From Gorsachius magnificus (Eukaryota; Chordata; Aves; Pelecaniformes; Ardeidae), in the NCBI GenBank assembly GCA_034008185.1, contig CM067081.1:15747821-15811820 (forward strand): DNA of 64,000 bases. Direction: 5' to 3'. Positions 1 through 13,487 of this stretch are shown here, in pieces. The notes below the pieces were generated by a model that made no database searches, was not told the DNA's origin, and saw nothing but the letters and a program-made list of their open reading frames with translations. The position numbers were made by a program, and so were the translations under genes. Within the stretch, counting starts at the first letter, position 1. The number at the start of each line of letters is the position of its first letter.

Positions 1-102
1 TCCCATGTTACAGGTTGCAGTGGGGTCTTCGTCTTGTTGCTTATGGAGGGTTATTTTCTTATTTATTAGTGTCTTTGTTGCTTTTGATATTCTTGGATAA
101 TT

Positions 103-117
103 GGGGGGGGGGGGGGG
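103..117. repeat. G15 homopolymer
   Basis: Fifteen consecutive G on the + strand, preceded by TT and followed by TTG. Long poly-G runs are much rarer than poly-A/T in vertebrate DNA and are prone to slippage and to sequencing error, so the exact length is uncertain. Confidence 0.9.
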
Positions 118-989
118 TTGTTTGGGTTTTTTTCATTCCTCTTAGCTGTGGTGTCTGTAAGAATGCAGGAGTTGCAATGAGGTGATGTTGCTCCACCTTT
201 TTCAGACACTGATTTTAATTCCTTAGATAGGAGTGGGTTAATGTAGTTATGAAGTGAAAACCTCTCAGAAAGTGTGATTACATCAGTAGAGCCCCCTAGT
301 GTGGATTCAGTAGGTGTTGGCAAGAGTTTTTTGCCTTGTACTTCTATCATCTGAGTAACAAAGGCAGGGCTAGAAGTGCCTTAACCTTGGCACAGCGTAT
401 ACCATAGGAGACTTTTTGCCTGCATAATAACATCAGCTGGGAGGATAACAAGTTTTGTCTCATACTGAGGTGGTCAAAGATGTGCCTGCTAGCAAAAAGG
501 CATGTGTTACTGGCTCCTGAGTCAAGTCTTTCTCCTCTTGGGCTTTATTGTCATGGCGAGTTTGAAAGATAAGTGATCTGCTGGCGTTGTAATGGCCAGC
601 ACATTGTGCACCTGGCTTTTGTATGGGAGCTGAGGAGGGCTTTGGCTTGGTAGATGTTAGGTGTGCTGGCCTTTGTAGCCACCCCCAAAGAGGCTTGAGA
701 AGTCTGGTAACATTTTAAGGCAGAAGTGCTATCTCTTATTACGCCAGCTAAAAAGAAAGGCAAGTGTTGGTCATAGAAGCTCTCCTGCAAAAGAAGAAAA
801 GAGATATTTGGTATTGTGGTTTTGTGCTTCTTAAAAAGTTTTCTCCAATAATTGTTAGTGATGCTCAGGTTTAGCTCTTTCTTATATAAACCTTTTGCTT
901 TTTGTTTTACGGTATGGCTATTTATTGTTTCCAGCTTAGTTTCCTTAAGATTCTGGCATTGTCAGTTATTTATTGCTGTCTCCCAATAT

Positions 990-1322
990 AGAGGGGTTGT
1001 TTTCTGAGAAGACTGGAAGTCAGGAGGACAGAGAGAGACTCTTGTCAATGGTGCCCAGCGACAGGACAAGGGGCAATGGGCACAAACTGAAGCCTAAGAG
1101 GTTTCAGTTGAATATGAGGAAGAACTTTACTTTGAGGGTGACAGAGCACTGGAACAGGCTGCCCAGGGGATGTGCGGAGTCTCCTTCTCTGGAGATATTC
1201 AAAGCCTGCCTGGACGATGTCCTGTGTAACATGCTCTGGGTGACCTTGCTTTAGCAGGAGGGTTGGACTAGATGATGTCCAGAGGACCCTTCCAACCGTT
1301 GCCATTCTGTGTGATTCTGTGT
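990..1322 (+). mobile_element. CR1 LINE 3' fragment
   Basis: 5'-truncated chicken-repeat-1 (CR1) retrotransposon tail. Typical CR1 blocks are visible in order: GCCCAGCGACAGGACAAGGG, CACTGGAACAGGCTGCCCAG, TCTCTGGAGATATTCAAAGC, GGTTGGACTAGATGATGTCC, then CCTTCCAACC and the octamer-like 3' end ATTCTGTGTGATTCTGTG. CR1 elements lack a poly-A tail and end in such short repeats, so the element lies on the + strand and ends near 1322. The open frames read through it on both strands are remnants of this element or chance. The 5' boundary is approximate. Confidence 0.93.
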
Positions 1323-4300
1323 TTTGTGAACAGAGAAGACTGGGTAGGAAGAGGAAGCCTGTTGATTCCTCCTAGGAAGAAAAGGCTGTAGTATGAGCCT
1401 CTCTGGTACTGGTTATTGTTAAATCTTGAGAGTACTCAAACAGATTGAAACACCTAGTTAGTGGAGCTGTGCAACTTGACTATTTCTGGCAGTACTTTTG
1501 ACTCCTGGTAACATAATGAACTCAAAACAGCTGCAGAGGTGGGTTCAGCATCAAACACACTGATGGCGGAGTTTTAATTAGCTTCACCTGTCCAAACATA
1601 TGGGTGATGGCACTGGAGGCAGAACTTGACACCTACAGTTATGTAGAGAGGAAGGAGCCTGGCTTGACTTCCAGGGTGGTAAGAAAGCTTTTGGAGTAAT
1701 GCTGGGAATCAAAGTTTTATTTGTAAAGTGATACAAAATTGCACTCCCAAAATATGAAGTCTGAAAAAGCTCCTTCTTCGATACACAGTATTTATGCTAC
1801 TTTCCCCTACTTAGACCAACATTGAATCTGTTTCCTAGGAGTGGGTGCTCTGACATGGCTAGAGCTTTCAGTGTATACACTACAGATTTTATTTTTTATG
1901 TTTAAGAAAAACCTAAATAGTTGTGGCTGCCTGTGGATTGGGAGGTTTGAATTTATAGAAAATGGGGAGAGTATTTAATAAACCATCTGAAATGTAATGA
2001 TTGTTTTCCTGGGTATTCCAAGATATCTTTTTTACTTAGCTTTAGGACCTAAAAGTAATTGGGGTTTGATGTCTATAAATAAGCTTTCATATAGTCTCTA
2101 AGATTTTGAAAATGTCTCTGCTGTGATACTGCTCAGGAGCTGGAAGGTGCTACAAATCTGAATCCTGATTAGTTGGCTTCATTTCAGTCTTCATTAAGAG
2201 GGTGTGACCTGTGGGTTCCAGTTGATTAAATCCAGGGATGGGGCAAGTAAACATCTTAAGAAAGAACTTTTTCCAGACCAAGGCAGTGGAGTATACATTT
2301 GCTTGTAAGAAAAAGCAAACTGTTTTTCCTTTTGAATTTTTCTTAAGGGTGTGTGTTTGTGTGTGCATGCTGAAATTTTTTATTTTGCATTTTCCAGAAA
2401 GAAATCAAATGTTTTAGAATGCTAGACTTTCGGGCTGCTCAAACAAGTAGAGCTTCTGGGTGTTTTCGACTATGTCTCCATAGAAATTCTTTCCTCCCCC
2501 ACCACGTTCTTTCATATTTAGTTTCCATAACCAGTGCACTATTGTAAAGGAGGGGAAATGCAGGGTAACTGCAGGGAAGCCAGCCAATCGCTCCAGCATC
2601 CGAGCAGACTCCAGGGCTTGTGGAGCTAACCTTTGTGACCTTCACAAGGGGCCTCTCCGAGGAGAGCCATTTTTCCTGCCTTGTAATGGTAAAGAAAAAA
2701 CTTGGCAACTCCTTTGATCAGCAAAGCAAAAACAAGGAGAGCAAGGAGCAAATGGGCAGCTTTGTGCACAAAACTGCTAAGTCAGTGCTGGCTTTCTCTG
2801 TGCTGAGAACAGCATTACCACCTTACATAGAATACATGCACATTTCTGTAGGGTCTTGGGATATTTGTTGCATTAGTTTTATCCTTCTGTTCAAAACTGA
2901 GGGAGTATCTTGGTTGTTACCAGTTACAGTGAAGTGAAAGTGTTTCATCTAGTAATTTCCAGTGTGAGAGTGAGGGAATTTTTCCTTTCATATTTTTTTG
3001 GGGCAAGATTTTAAAAAGAAAGAAGGAATAATACAACACTTTAAAAAATAATTCTAGTATTGAGACGTGGACGTTCCTTGTATGCAGCTGGCATACACTT
3101 TTTTACTGTAAAACTTACTGCTTTGCAGCTTTTGCTGATGTTTTTCTGTTTCTTAGTTGATACCTACAATGCATCTCAGATGTTTAATAGAAGGGACAGC
3201 AGCTTTGCTATGCAAGTATGTAAACTTTTATTTTGACTTGTACAGATTTAAAAGCAAAATCTGTTCTTATACTGGGCAATTTTTACATCAGCTTTTAGCT
3301 TCTCCTTTCTTATGTTCTTTTTACTGTTCTTCAGCTTCTGATCTTCAAATGCAGCTGTATCCTTCTGTTACGGTTCCTAGTCTCTGAGAAGTTGTATTGC
3401 TCCTCAGTGATAGTCTTCTGCTTAACAAATTGAGTTAATTCTTCCACCTGAGCTGAAGTCCTTGGTACTCCTCCTCTGCCTGAGAGTAAGAGAGGTTTCA
3501 TACTGGTTTTATTCAGTACTTCCTTCCATTCCAGTGAGAGTCTGCCTCCCAGTTTAACCTCCCAGACCAATATATCTCTGTCTAGTGAACTCAGTTTGTT
3601 CATTCTCGGCAAGAATTCTTCCTGTGGTTTGTAAACTTGCAGATTTCAAACTCCTTCCTTGGCTACTTCAGCTTCTCTTCATGAAGCTTGGCTCCTTAGG
3701 AGATGTTGATATTACCAGATTGCCAGATTCCTCTGCAAGTCATGTTTCCTCTTTTAGACTTCCAGTGTTCACTTTCTTTTGATGTTTCATCCTTTCCTCT
3801 GCCACTCCTTAATTACTCACCCCTAGTACTGTGCTGAAGTGGTTCATGGTGATTTTCTTCTTTCTTACATGACTGAAAATAAATAATCAGCTCCACAGTT
3901 AAGGAACCAGATAAACCACGCTTTCAGATCTGCATTGTTTGGAGTAGCGCCCTTCAGTTTTATGAAAGTGCAGAAATTTAAATTAGTTTAATTGTCTCAC
4001 AAAATACTAACAAGTTTCAGTAATTAACCCGTTTATTAGATCCTTGCATAGTTCTGGATAGCATGCAAATTAATTTTCCATGGACGTGATTTATTTTTGT
4101 GCAAACTTTCACCTGCATGACATCTGTTACTCCAACAGACACAGTGATACTTAGCATCTGATGAAGATATCTGGGAAATTGATTTGCTTGAAGTCCCACA
4201 TCACTAATTTCTAAGTAAATTGTAGCAGAGTGACTCCATGAGCAGATTCATTTGTCTTGTGCATACTGATAGTGTGATACGGTCTCACTGCAGTTACTGT

Positions 4301-4414
4301 ATTTAAGGGACAAATCCAACATCTGCCTGCTACCTCCTCGTTGATTGCATTGACAAAAATCAGCAAAGAGCAGTTGCTGGCCTGCTCTGTGAGCAGGAGG
4401 AGCGTGCCTCCAGG

Positions 4415-4442
4415 CCCCCCTCCTCCTCCTTCTCCTCCTCCT
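4415..4442 (+). repeat. C-rich (CTC)n microsatellite-like tract
   Basis: A C6 run is followed by imperfect CTC/CTT triplets. It sits in a locally GC-richer stretch (about 4380-4520) that also has CAG-rich sequence. No gene feature explains it. Long minus-strand open frames over it encode low-complexity Glu/Gly-rich peptide, as expected from a triplet repeat. Confidence 0.75.
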
Positions 4443-7400
4443 GTGGAAGCAGTGCTGGCAGCAGCAGCTTCCAGCCAGCTCCGTGCATGCACAGAAGGTG
4501 GTATTTGGCTGCTTGGATGATGCTTGCTGTCCAAGCAGCTGTTCCCTGTAGTAGAGGATGTGAGTTACCAGACTGCTCGATTACAGGACTACAGCAGTCA
4601 AGATCCATTCATTTAGTCAAGTAAGAGTGCAATCCCAAAGAGCTCGGAATGTAAGTAGGCAAGTCAGAGAAGAGGAGAAATGGAGCACAAAGAAATGGGG
4701 ACTCTGAAATAGAGCCACTCAACTCCAGGGCCTTGTCTACTTCCTCAGTTTCATACTGGGTATTTTGTCCATTTTCTGCAGCATTTCTTTGCCCTTGTTA
4801 TGCTGTTACATTTTGTTCTTCTTGATAAGAAAATGCAAGTAGGTTTCTTGTAGAGAAGAACATGATATTATCAGATCTGTAATAGTCCCTTCCAGTTCTT
4901 ATTTGAACATAAATATTTTGTAATCATTTTCTGAAGAAACAGATTTCTGAAAATGTATTTAAAGGAATTACAAGGTATCAGAGAAGAGTGACTAGAAGGT
5001 TTAACATGCCAATTTATAGAACTAGAGTCACGGTATCTAGAAACAGGTTTATTTCTTTTTAATGTACAGTTTACTTTTAAAAGGTTTTGAGATAAAGTTT
5101 AAAATTATGACCTGTGTAGTGATATAAAGTGATTGCAGAATAAATTTTAAAGATAACACTAAACAGTGCATGTTTGCTACTGAACTTTGAGTGATAAATT
5201 CTGGAAGGAAGTTGCTGGGTAAGTACCTGGAACTATAAAGTGTTAAACCACAGCTCAGAAAGCATTAGCCAAGTGAATGTTTACTTTTTTGTTGTTGTTG
5301 TTTATTCAAGCCTTTCAGTTCAAAACTAAGAAACTGGGAGCTGGAGAGCAGAGTGGTTTGTTTCCTTCTTCCATAATTCCAAATACAAAATTGATGTGCA
5401 AGAATGACTTTTGTTCTAAAAAGCTTTCAGTATGTGCTGACTAGAAGCAATTGATTCGGATCACTAAAACAGATATGACATTTTATAAGGATGTTGAAAA
5501 GTGCTGGAGCAGGGCAGACCAAAGGGATTATATTAGCTCAGTGTTAGGTTTTAGCAGGCTAATTGTGGATGACTATGAAGGAATATTAACTTAAAAAGAT
5601 ATTGGGCATTTCACTCTCCTCTCGATGTATCCTCCTTTTTTTTGCCTGCAGGTACTGGTTTACATCTTCTGATCTGAAGATTACAATCTAGATCATTGAG
5701 TTTAAAGGGCAAGAGTGGATATATTCTGAAGTTTGCAGTGACAGTGAGTCCCTAATTGATGGAGCCATGTTGTAACTGTGTGTTCATTTGCAGTTCACGC
5801 AGCTTGTCCCTGCAGCTGTATATCGGGTAGCCTATATATAAGGGCTTGCTTTGTGAGAAGTTGACATGGAATTGGGATGAATGTTGTTCTATTAACTGTG
5901 TTCTCTAATTTACTGCTTAAAGTTCAGAAAAGTTGTGTCCTACTACTCAGCTGTTGAAATTACTCAGATGTGATAGTACCTATTGGCACTTCTGAGATCA
6001 AGCGGAGTATTTTCCAAACACAGGTTATGAAATATGTTTTGGCTCTGGAATTTTATAGGATAGCTAGTGAATGAGCCAAACCCAAGCAAACAGACAAAAC
6101 CTGAAAAATTTTTGGAGCTTGCAGTTAGAATTTTGTTTGAATTGAAGGGTTTAAAACAGTTTTGGCTGCCTGGTTGGTGGGCAAAAGTAGCTGAATGGTG
6201 ATGAGAAGACTTTTGGCTATAGAAAGCCTATCTTATAGAAGAGATTAAAGGAGCTCAGTTTGTCCAAGAGTTCAGACTGACTTAATACTGATTGAAAAAA
6301 GCTTCTTTACCATCAAGGGAATTTCTAAAACAGTTTGTGAATTTTGCAGGCAAAAAAGGAAAAGCTGGAAGTTGATAATGGCGGCATTTGGAACTGAAAG
6401 GGAGTGGAGGAAAGGGATGGGTCATAGGGAAGTGCTGACTAATGGTCAGCAAACACTGTAAAGAGAACTCTTGTATTAAGCACTGGCCTCACTTCCTAAA
6501 AGGAAAATAAACCCCATACTGTTCAAGCGTAAAGTTTGGGTTGGGAAAGTCTCTAAGCTGGACTATTTAGAAAGTGGGAAGGGATTATGCTGGAAGGAGA
6601 GCTTGGTTATAATGGTGTTCTTAGCCACTGAAAGACACAACTAACGTCTGGTGTGACCTGTGTTCTGATCTCTTACGTGGGTAGGATGTATTAATATCTT
6701 TATTGTATTAGAGAGGCCTGTTACTAGTAAGCATGATTTTAAATACTAGGCATATATTTTATGGGTACATGGTTGCTTTTTTTTTTCTCCAATATATGCC
6801 AATGAGTAAATATAATATTCTGCCCCCTTCTCCCACTACAGCAGCACACATGCATACCCCCACCCTCCCCAGTGTCTGAATGCTAATTGTCACAATTAGT
6901 AGATGAAGATTGAAGGGATTCTAAATTTGGAATTGATTACACTAAGTTAAGGTGATAACTGTAAGTTTTTTTAGGGTTTATTCAGAACCTGAACTCCTGT
7001 TACAAATCTCCTGCAGAAATTTAGTGAAACTTGGAGATCTGTGATTTTCTTGTCATCGATTTTGTATCTAAGGGTAGGGCTGAGAAGTTTCTAAATAAGT
7101 TCACTATGTTTATTGATAAAACATGGTAGTTGCTAATTTTGACAGACTAAACTGTTAACGTATCTAAATGAAATTTGTACTTCAAGAATTGTTAGTAATT
7201 TATGTTCTTTTAAACAAACAGATTTTATAATCACTATATTTAATTCCCTCTAGACCAAAAGATACTAAGAAAGCAAATCAAATAACTGCAAATCAAATAC
7301 ATAAAATATGAGGTATTGGTATTTATTATGCTGATTTAACGGAATAAACTAAAACTCAAGACCTCTATTAAATAATACGTGGGTCTTTATTTTTTGTTTC

Positions 7401-10400
7401 TAAAAAGAAAGTAGAGTTTGTTTTGCTGCTGATGATTTCACTGTCAAACTTTAAGTTTCTCTGTTACTTCCCCAAATTCTTAATAATAAAACAAAATAAA
7501 AATGAAAATTTCTATTTGATAACTTCTGAAACTTGCAGTGAAATTTGCGTTCAAAATTTAGTTTTACTTTGTATTATTTATTTAATTTATTCTGAAATAT
7601 ATTTTAAACTGGTGCTCTTTAAACTCTTTATGACTGGTGGAGGGAAATGTAGAACCTGGAACTTGAAAATCCTCAGGTTGAAAATGTTTTTTAGGTCACT
7701 TTTAAATATATTTAAAAATAATAGCTATTTATGTATACTATACATTTAATTATTATAGCTTATAATTTTAAATTATACAATCTAAATAGCTTAACATGTC
7801 CTCATGCTTTTGCTCTGTATTGTATTTGCCACCCTAGGTTAAATGCGTAGATAAAAATAACTTTTCAAAGCATAGCCTTCAGACAATGTGTTGTATCTGG
7901 GTGCTGAGAAATCTGTTGCTTCTGGTGCATTGCAACTTGGCAAATCTGTCTCCGGGGGGCTGAAGTGCGGGGGATAAAAAAAAGAATTAATTTGTTGGCA
8001 AAAAACAGAGTATGCAAGATTGCCTGGAGTTGGCTGAGCAGGTAGCTCACAAGTACTGACTCAGGCAGGAACTTGCTGTTGGAAGATTTTTGTCTCTGTT
8101 TTACATGGCAATCTGTGAAGTCTTCAGGGACATGAATAATTGCCTCCAACCTCAGCAGCACGTAGCGCTTGTCTGAATCGTAAAAGTAAAAAGCTTTCCC
8201 TGAGACACGGTCATAAGGAGGAGTCAAAAAGGGATGAAAAAAACCTGTAATACAGGAAGTGGAAGTGAAAAAGGAAAAAAAAAAAACAAACCCAAACATA
8301 AAAAGCACATAAGTATAGAGAAAGGAAATAGAGGGGTGTTTTTGCCAAGCTGCAGTGTCAAACGAGGGAAAAGATAGTCCGTAAGACTATTTGTATAACT
8401 AAAACTGAGAACATCCCAAATAGCTGATCGATTTAAGGTGTGAAGTGTCTGTTCTGAAGCATACATTCAAAATAGTTGTCAATATCAATTATATTAATTA
8501 ATAAGAACAGATTCACTTATTCTTTGTAGCAGGAAGCTATGCATTCATTTCCAGTAGGTCCTACCTAATGGTTTCTTCGAGTCGGCTCATCCTGTCAGGG
8601 CCATCTGGGAGTGATCATTGTTTGAACACTCAAGCAACCAGTTTGAACTGCCCTCTGAGACTTCCTACTTACAGCAATAAGGAAACAACCCAAAGAATCT
8701 TTTTATCTTAATATTTTGTTTTCCTTGGTGGTGGTTAGCCTCAGGGTTATTCAACAGGATTGCTAGGAACTCCCTTTAGATACCAAGGCAGCTGGCTATA
8801 GCAGCTTTTATTGCAGCGTGCTTAGGCAAGCCTCTCTGACTTGAAAACCTTCAGGCAACCAAAAATAGGGTATATAGAAAGGGGCGTAAAATTGCCTGGC
8901 TCCTGTTCATGCAAAGAGGCATTTGATTTCCCTCTTGCTTTCTTTGTCTCCTTTTAAGAGCTAACTAGGGAGAGAGAAATGAGATAGAATCTTGGAGATA
9001 AAAGGACAAGAAAGTGCTAAAGGATTCTATGGTCCATCACTTCTGAAAATCATCTGCCCTTCCCTTAATCATGTGAAAGTTAGTGTTTGTGTAATCTTGC
9101 CTTTAGTGTTACAAAAGACAAAGTGGTTGCATCTTGAGAAGGTCTTCTCTGTGTTTGCAGGGGTGTAAAAGGGTATCTGTAAAGTTAAAGGAATCCAGTA
9201 ATTTCACTTGAAATAGCAGCAGAGACAGTTCTTCCTTTAGATTTACCCTCCTTGGTGATGCATCTTTATCTCTTTCATTTAAAATTAAGGAGAGAAAGAA
9301 AGAGTATGCTGAGTGACTTAGCCATGGGAAGCAAACTTCTTACCTTTGGGGACAGGGTAGAGAGAAGGGGGAGATTTTCCTTAAATATAGCCTCTTTTTC
9401 TGCTGTGAAACTGAGAGGGCAAGATTAAAATTAAATAAATCTGGTGATACAGAATGTGATCACACAGCACTTTGTCCTTTATGGAGTTTGGGAAAGGACT
9501 GAACTAGTACAAGGACTGTAAGAGCATGGATTTTTCTCTTAGTCTCTGTAATACTCCTGTTTCTTACAGTTTTCAAAGTAATGGAAAGAGCCCTGGAAAT
9601 GAAAATGCCCTCGTACTCCTTTTTTCTGAAACTCAGAAAATAATCTTACTTTGGAAATCCACAGAGGAATCTAAGAATCATATTTTTGAGATTCAGTTTA
9701 AAATACTTCTAAGCATTGTGATACTGCCCTGTTTTTCTAGATGAGGTCTTTCGAGTGCAGGGAGGGAAGAGGGACAGCAGGAAAAGGAATAATAAATGCA
9801 AAAAATAAGCATGTTATTACTTCCATTTTTGCTTTGACAAATGGCAGTTGTTTCAAGAGTACGTAACAACAGTGGTGCTACCTTGGCAAACCTTTGAACT
9901 TCATGTCATGCCTTCAGCTCTTCCATTAGCCACGCGTGTAGGGTTTGACTGCCTACTGCCCGCCATCCATTTTAGCATGATATGCTCTGAAGCGAGGACC
10001 TTTCTGTGAGTGCTTTCCTAAGAAGGGCAGTGCTGTTCCGCAACTCCAAAACAGCAAGGTGTTTATCATCAGAGCAGTAAGCTTAAGATTTTGGTGTATG
10101 TATTGTGTGCTGTCTGCATGCAGGCCAGTGCCAATGAAGGCTGCCTTTGAATACCTTAATGTTAAATACTGTATTTTGTGTATCTGTAAAAACTCCTGTT
10201 TTGTGTATCAGTGTCCACAGCTTTATGGGCCATGTTTTCAGGAATTTTTGGTAGCTCTTAGCATCTTGCAAGCTGCAACCACTTTAAGAATAAATTCCAG
10301 AGGATTTGTAGAAGAATTTGCCTGACTCTCACTGATTGTGTGCAAAATCTATTTCTGTACCAATTAGACTTTTGTCAGAGAAATTTAAGGCATTTAAGTT

Positions 10401-13400
10401 CCCCTTACTTTTTTGTTCTAGTTCAGATTCAAACCATTAATTTGCTGAATGAATTTCTGCTGCCTAAGATCATAATTATGTAGGATAGCACATACGGTTC
10501 TTTTCCATACTTTGATTAAGGTGATAGAGCTCTGACAGGCTGTCTTCCCACTTGGTCAACTGGATGTTCATGCCCACTGTTCTCATACATTTTGCTTGTG
10601 TTCTTTCTCAAAGGTAATGAAGACACAGCTATGGCACAACACATGACTGCACACTGAACAATTGCATGTTGATTTTGAAGTATGCTTTTGCAAGCTGAAA
10701 GTAGGATAGGGCTGTCGGTTGTCGTATCGCCATCTCTGTCAACATATGCCTGTGGTGTGGTTTGGTGAGGACATCAACACTAGTGTAGATGGAGCAGTCC
10801 CAACACAAGCTTTGTTTAGTTAATGCATAAAGACGTGTCAAGAGGAAGAAAGAATATGGAAAATTAAAAAATACAACCATATTATGTATTGTAGCAATAT
10901 TCAGAAACTTTTTTCTATGTTTCTATTTCTTTGAGGCAATTAGGCCATGGCTGGAAACATTACTGTCCTTCAGAGACAAACTGTGTGAGAATTTTAGGGT
11001 TTTTTTCTGACATTTTTGGGAAATGGTCAGATTAAGAAGTTATGAATTTTACTGCTGTGTGCTTTTTATATATATTAGGCTGTTATAATCCTGAAACCTA
11101 AGGAAATGTTGCAAGTTAATATGGAGAGGACAAGTGGAAGCACAGTGAGAGGAGCAGATGAGATTTTCCTTTCTCTGTGACCAACAGCTTTTCCTTTTGT
11201 TGGCTTTGTGATCTACAAAGACAGTTGGAAAGTCCTTAAAGGATCTTGGGCCACTTTAAGTGTGTCTCCTTGTCTAATAGTGCTGCAAACTTAGGGGAGT
11301 GTTTATGGAGGACTGAATTGGGGGTAGAGATAATTGCTAACAGAGCTGTCTCATTTCCCCTTCAGGCTTTTCTGTTTACTGTCACCGCTGCTTGGAATTT
11401 AAATTTGTGTCAACTCAAACAACGTATTAATGCTACTTAAGGTATAAATCTGTAATTTTGTTACACCATTTGCAAAGAAATGTATTTCACTTTTAAGTCA
11501 GCACACCTAATTAAAAATGGCCAATATAGCTGAAGACTTAGTTTCATATTCTATTTTTTTCCAATTCTTGAAATCCCCTGAATAGCGTAGAAAAAAGGGT
11601 GCACAAAGAACATCACAGCTTCTACCCTCAGGCAAAGATGAATCCGCTCCATTGTGTGTAATATCCTAAGAGCATCATCAGCCATAATCCAGAAATCTCC
11701 ACGTACTGCACTCTAGTTTTTGAGAGTGGTAATCAGAGTAGTTCATGCCAAGGCTGTTTCTACTCTAAACTTTTTCTTTCATCCCATGTCTAAACCAAGC
11801 TGTGGAAAATTGGTCAGTAGTGTCTCCTAGCCTGTCTGCTATGTCAGACTGGTCATGGCCTCCTAGCTATTGCCGCCCTTAGGAATTTGCATCTAGCTCT
11901 GTTCTTGAATTAGTAGATACTGTCACTAACTTGCAGTATACACATCAAGTCCTGATGTACTAAAATGTACTGGTGATTGCTCTAAAATAATTCATTAATG
12001 GCATTTGTGAGGAGAAACTTACACTGGTCATGATTGATCTAATCTTTAAAGTTCTTAGATGAAAAGAAATAAAAAGGGAAGACTTTCAGAAAGTCAAGCA
12101 CTATGTGGATTGAGGAAAACAGCTGTTTAGGAAGTTAAAGGAAAAAATATGAAAGAATTGAATCTGTAGCTCAGTCATTTAAGATAAAACAAATCATAGG
12201 TGACACTCTTGTCAATGGAGCAGTTAATGTTTTTTTTTTTTATTTTCATTTTCATTATATCCCAAATGTGTTGAAATTTCACATGTTAGGTTTAGCTTCA
12301 TTTGTGCACTTGCTTGTGTTACACAGAGACTTTCCCCTCCATCCCCAATATAAAAAGTACACAATGCCAAGGCCACAGTCTTGGCTGGTCTGTCACGATG
12401 TGGTCAATGGTGTGTGTTTGTGTTTTGCTTTTAATAAAGTAGGATTTCCAGTGAATTCCTAAAACAGTCCCAAAAATCCAAAAACCAAAATCCGAGTTCG
12501 TCATCTCAGCTTCACTAGAGACTGGCAATAATTTTCTCACATAAAATATAAGTCTTTTCTACATTGTAAAACACAAGCATTACTTTATTGAGAGATGCTT
12601 GCGTAGTTTTTTATGTGGTGCTTTTATACTGAAGAACAACTTGTCTTTCTGGATGTTTGACTTTTTTTTTTGAAATGTCCTTTTATGACTAGTCACGTCC
12701 AAATGCAAAGAGAACGCGATGGATGATTTATTCTGCCTTGTTTGTATTCTTTTATGTGTAGATCAGACCTCTTCATTTTTTTGCTGTTGCAGAAATTTCA
12801 TATAGTGTGTTCATCTGGTACCTAAGATTAAAATATCTGTTCGCTGTCTTTTGCTTTTCTTCCTAATCACACATTTCTATTACACATTTTAGTAAAATCA
12901 TCTGGCAATTTCTGACCTGCTTATGCTAATAATATCTTTTCTGAGAAGATCCTTACTTGTGAAAGTTCTCACTGCAAATGACATAGCATATGTGCAGTGT
13001 ATATGAGGTGACTATGCAAAAAAACAGGAAGTAAGATGCATGCTTTTGTAATGACTGGGAATTCTGTTACTCGAATGAAGTCCTCAACATACCTTGAAGG
13101 GTGTACCTAGCAACAGGAACACTGTAGTTGCAATAAATACTTTGAAATATCAAAACTGAAAGCCTCTTAGATAAGCCTTCCTCAAAGGATTTAAGTCATT
13201 TTTTGAGTGTCCTTTGTGTGTCAGTTCATTTCTCACATGGCTTTCGATAATACAGTTCATGTCTTTTCAGTGCAGCAACTGAACTAAAAATGTGAAGGTA
13301 TATTACACTTTGGGCAAAGGCAGATCAGTTTCTGGTTTTAAGAATGATTTTATTTTATTAGTCTATTAGCATCTAAAGGTTATTTTCATCAAAAACTAAC

Positions 13401-13452
13401 AAATGCAATTTTTTTCTGGTCTCTGGATCTCCTGTTTCCTTTCCATTGTACT

Positions 13453-13487
13453 TAAAAAAACCCCAACAAACCAAACAAACCAACCAG
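13453..13487 (+). repeat. A/C-rich (CCAAA)n-like low-complexity tract
   Basis: Run of AAAACCCC followed by repeated AACAAACC units. Similar A/C- or G/T-rich tracts recur at 21580-21608, 31948-31971, 34483-34517, 35150-35236, 44836-44888 and 61051-61095. Confidence 0.7.

Noticed and set aside
973..1305. Open frames of 93 (+) and 86 (-) residues
   Set aside because: They lie in the 3' non-coding tail region of a truncated CR1 element. The + frame resembles CR1 tail translations commonly mis-annotated in bird genomes.
4870..4925. Possible very old CR1 3' end (AGTCCCTTCCAGTTCTT)
   Set aside because: Only about 20 bases resemble the CR1 tail and there is no upstream CR1 block, so I do not call it.
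7865..8308. 147-residue minus-strand open frame
   Set aside because: Begins with a Phe-rich stretch from a poly-A run and has no recognisable domain, no splice context and no codon bias. It lies inside a YAP1 intron and is most likely chance.
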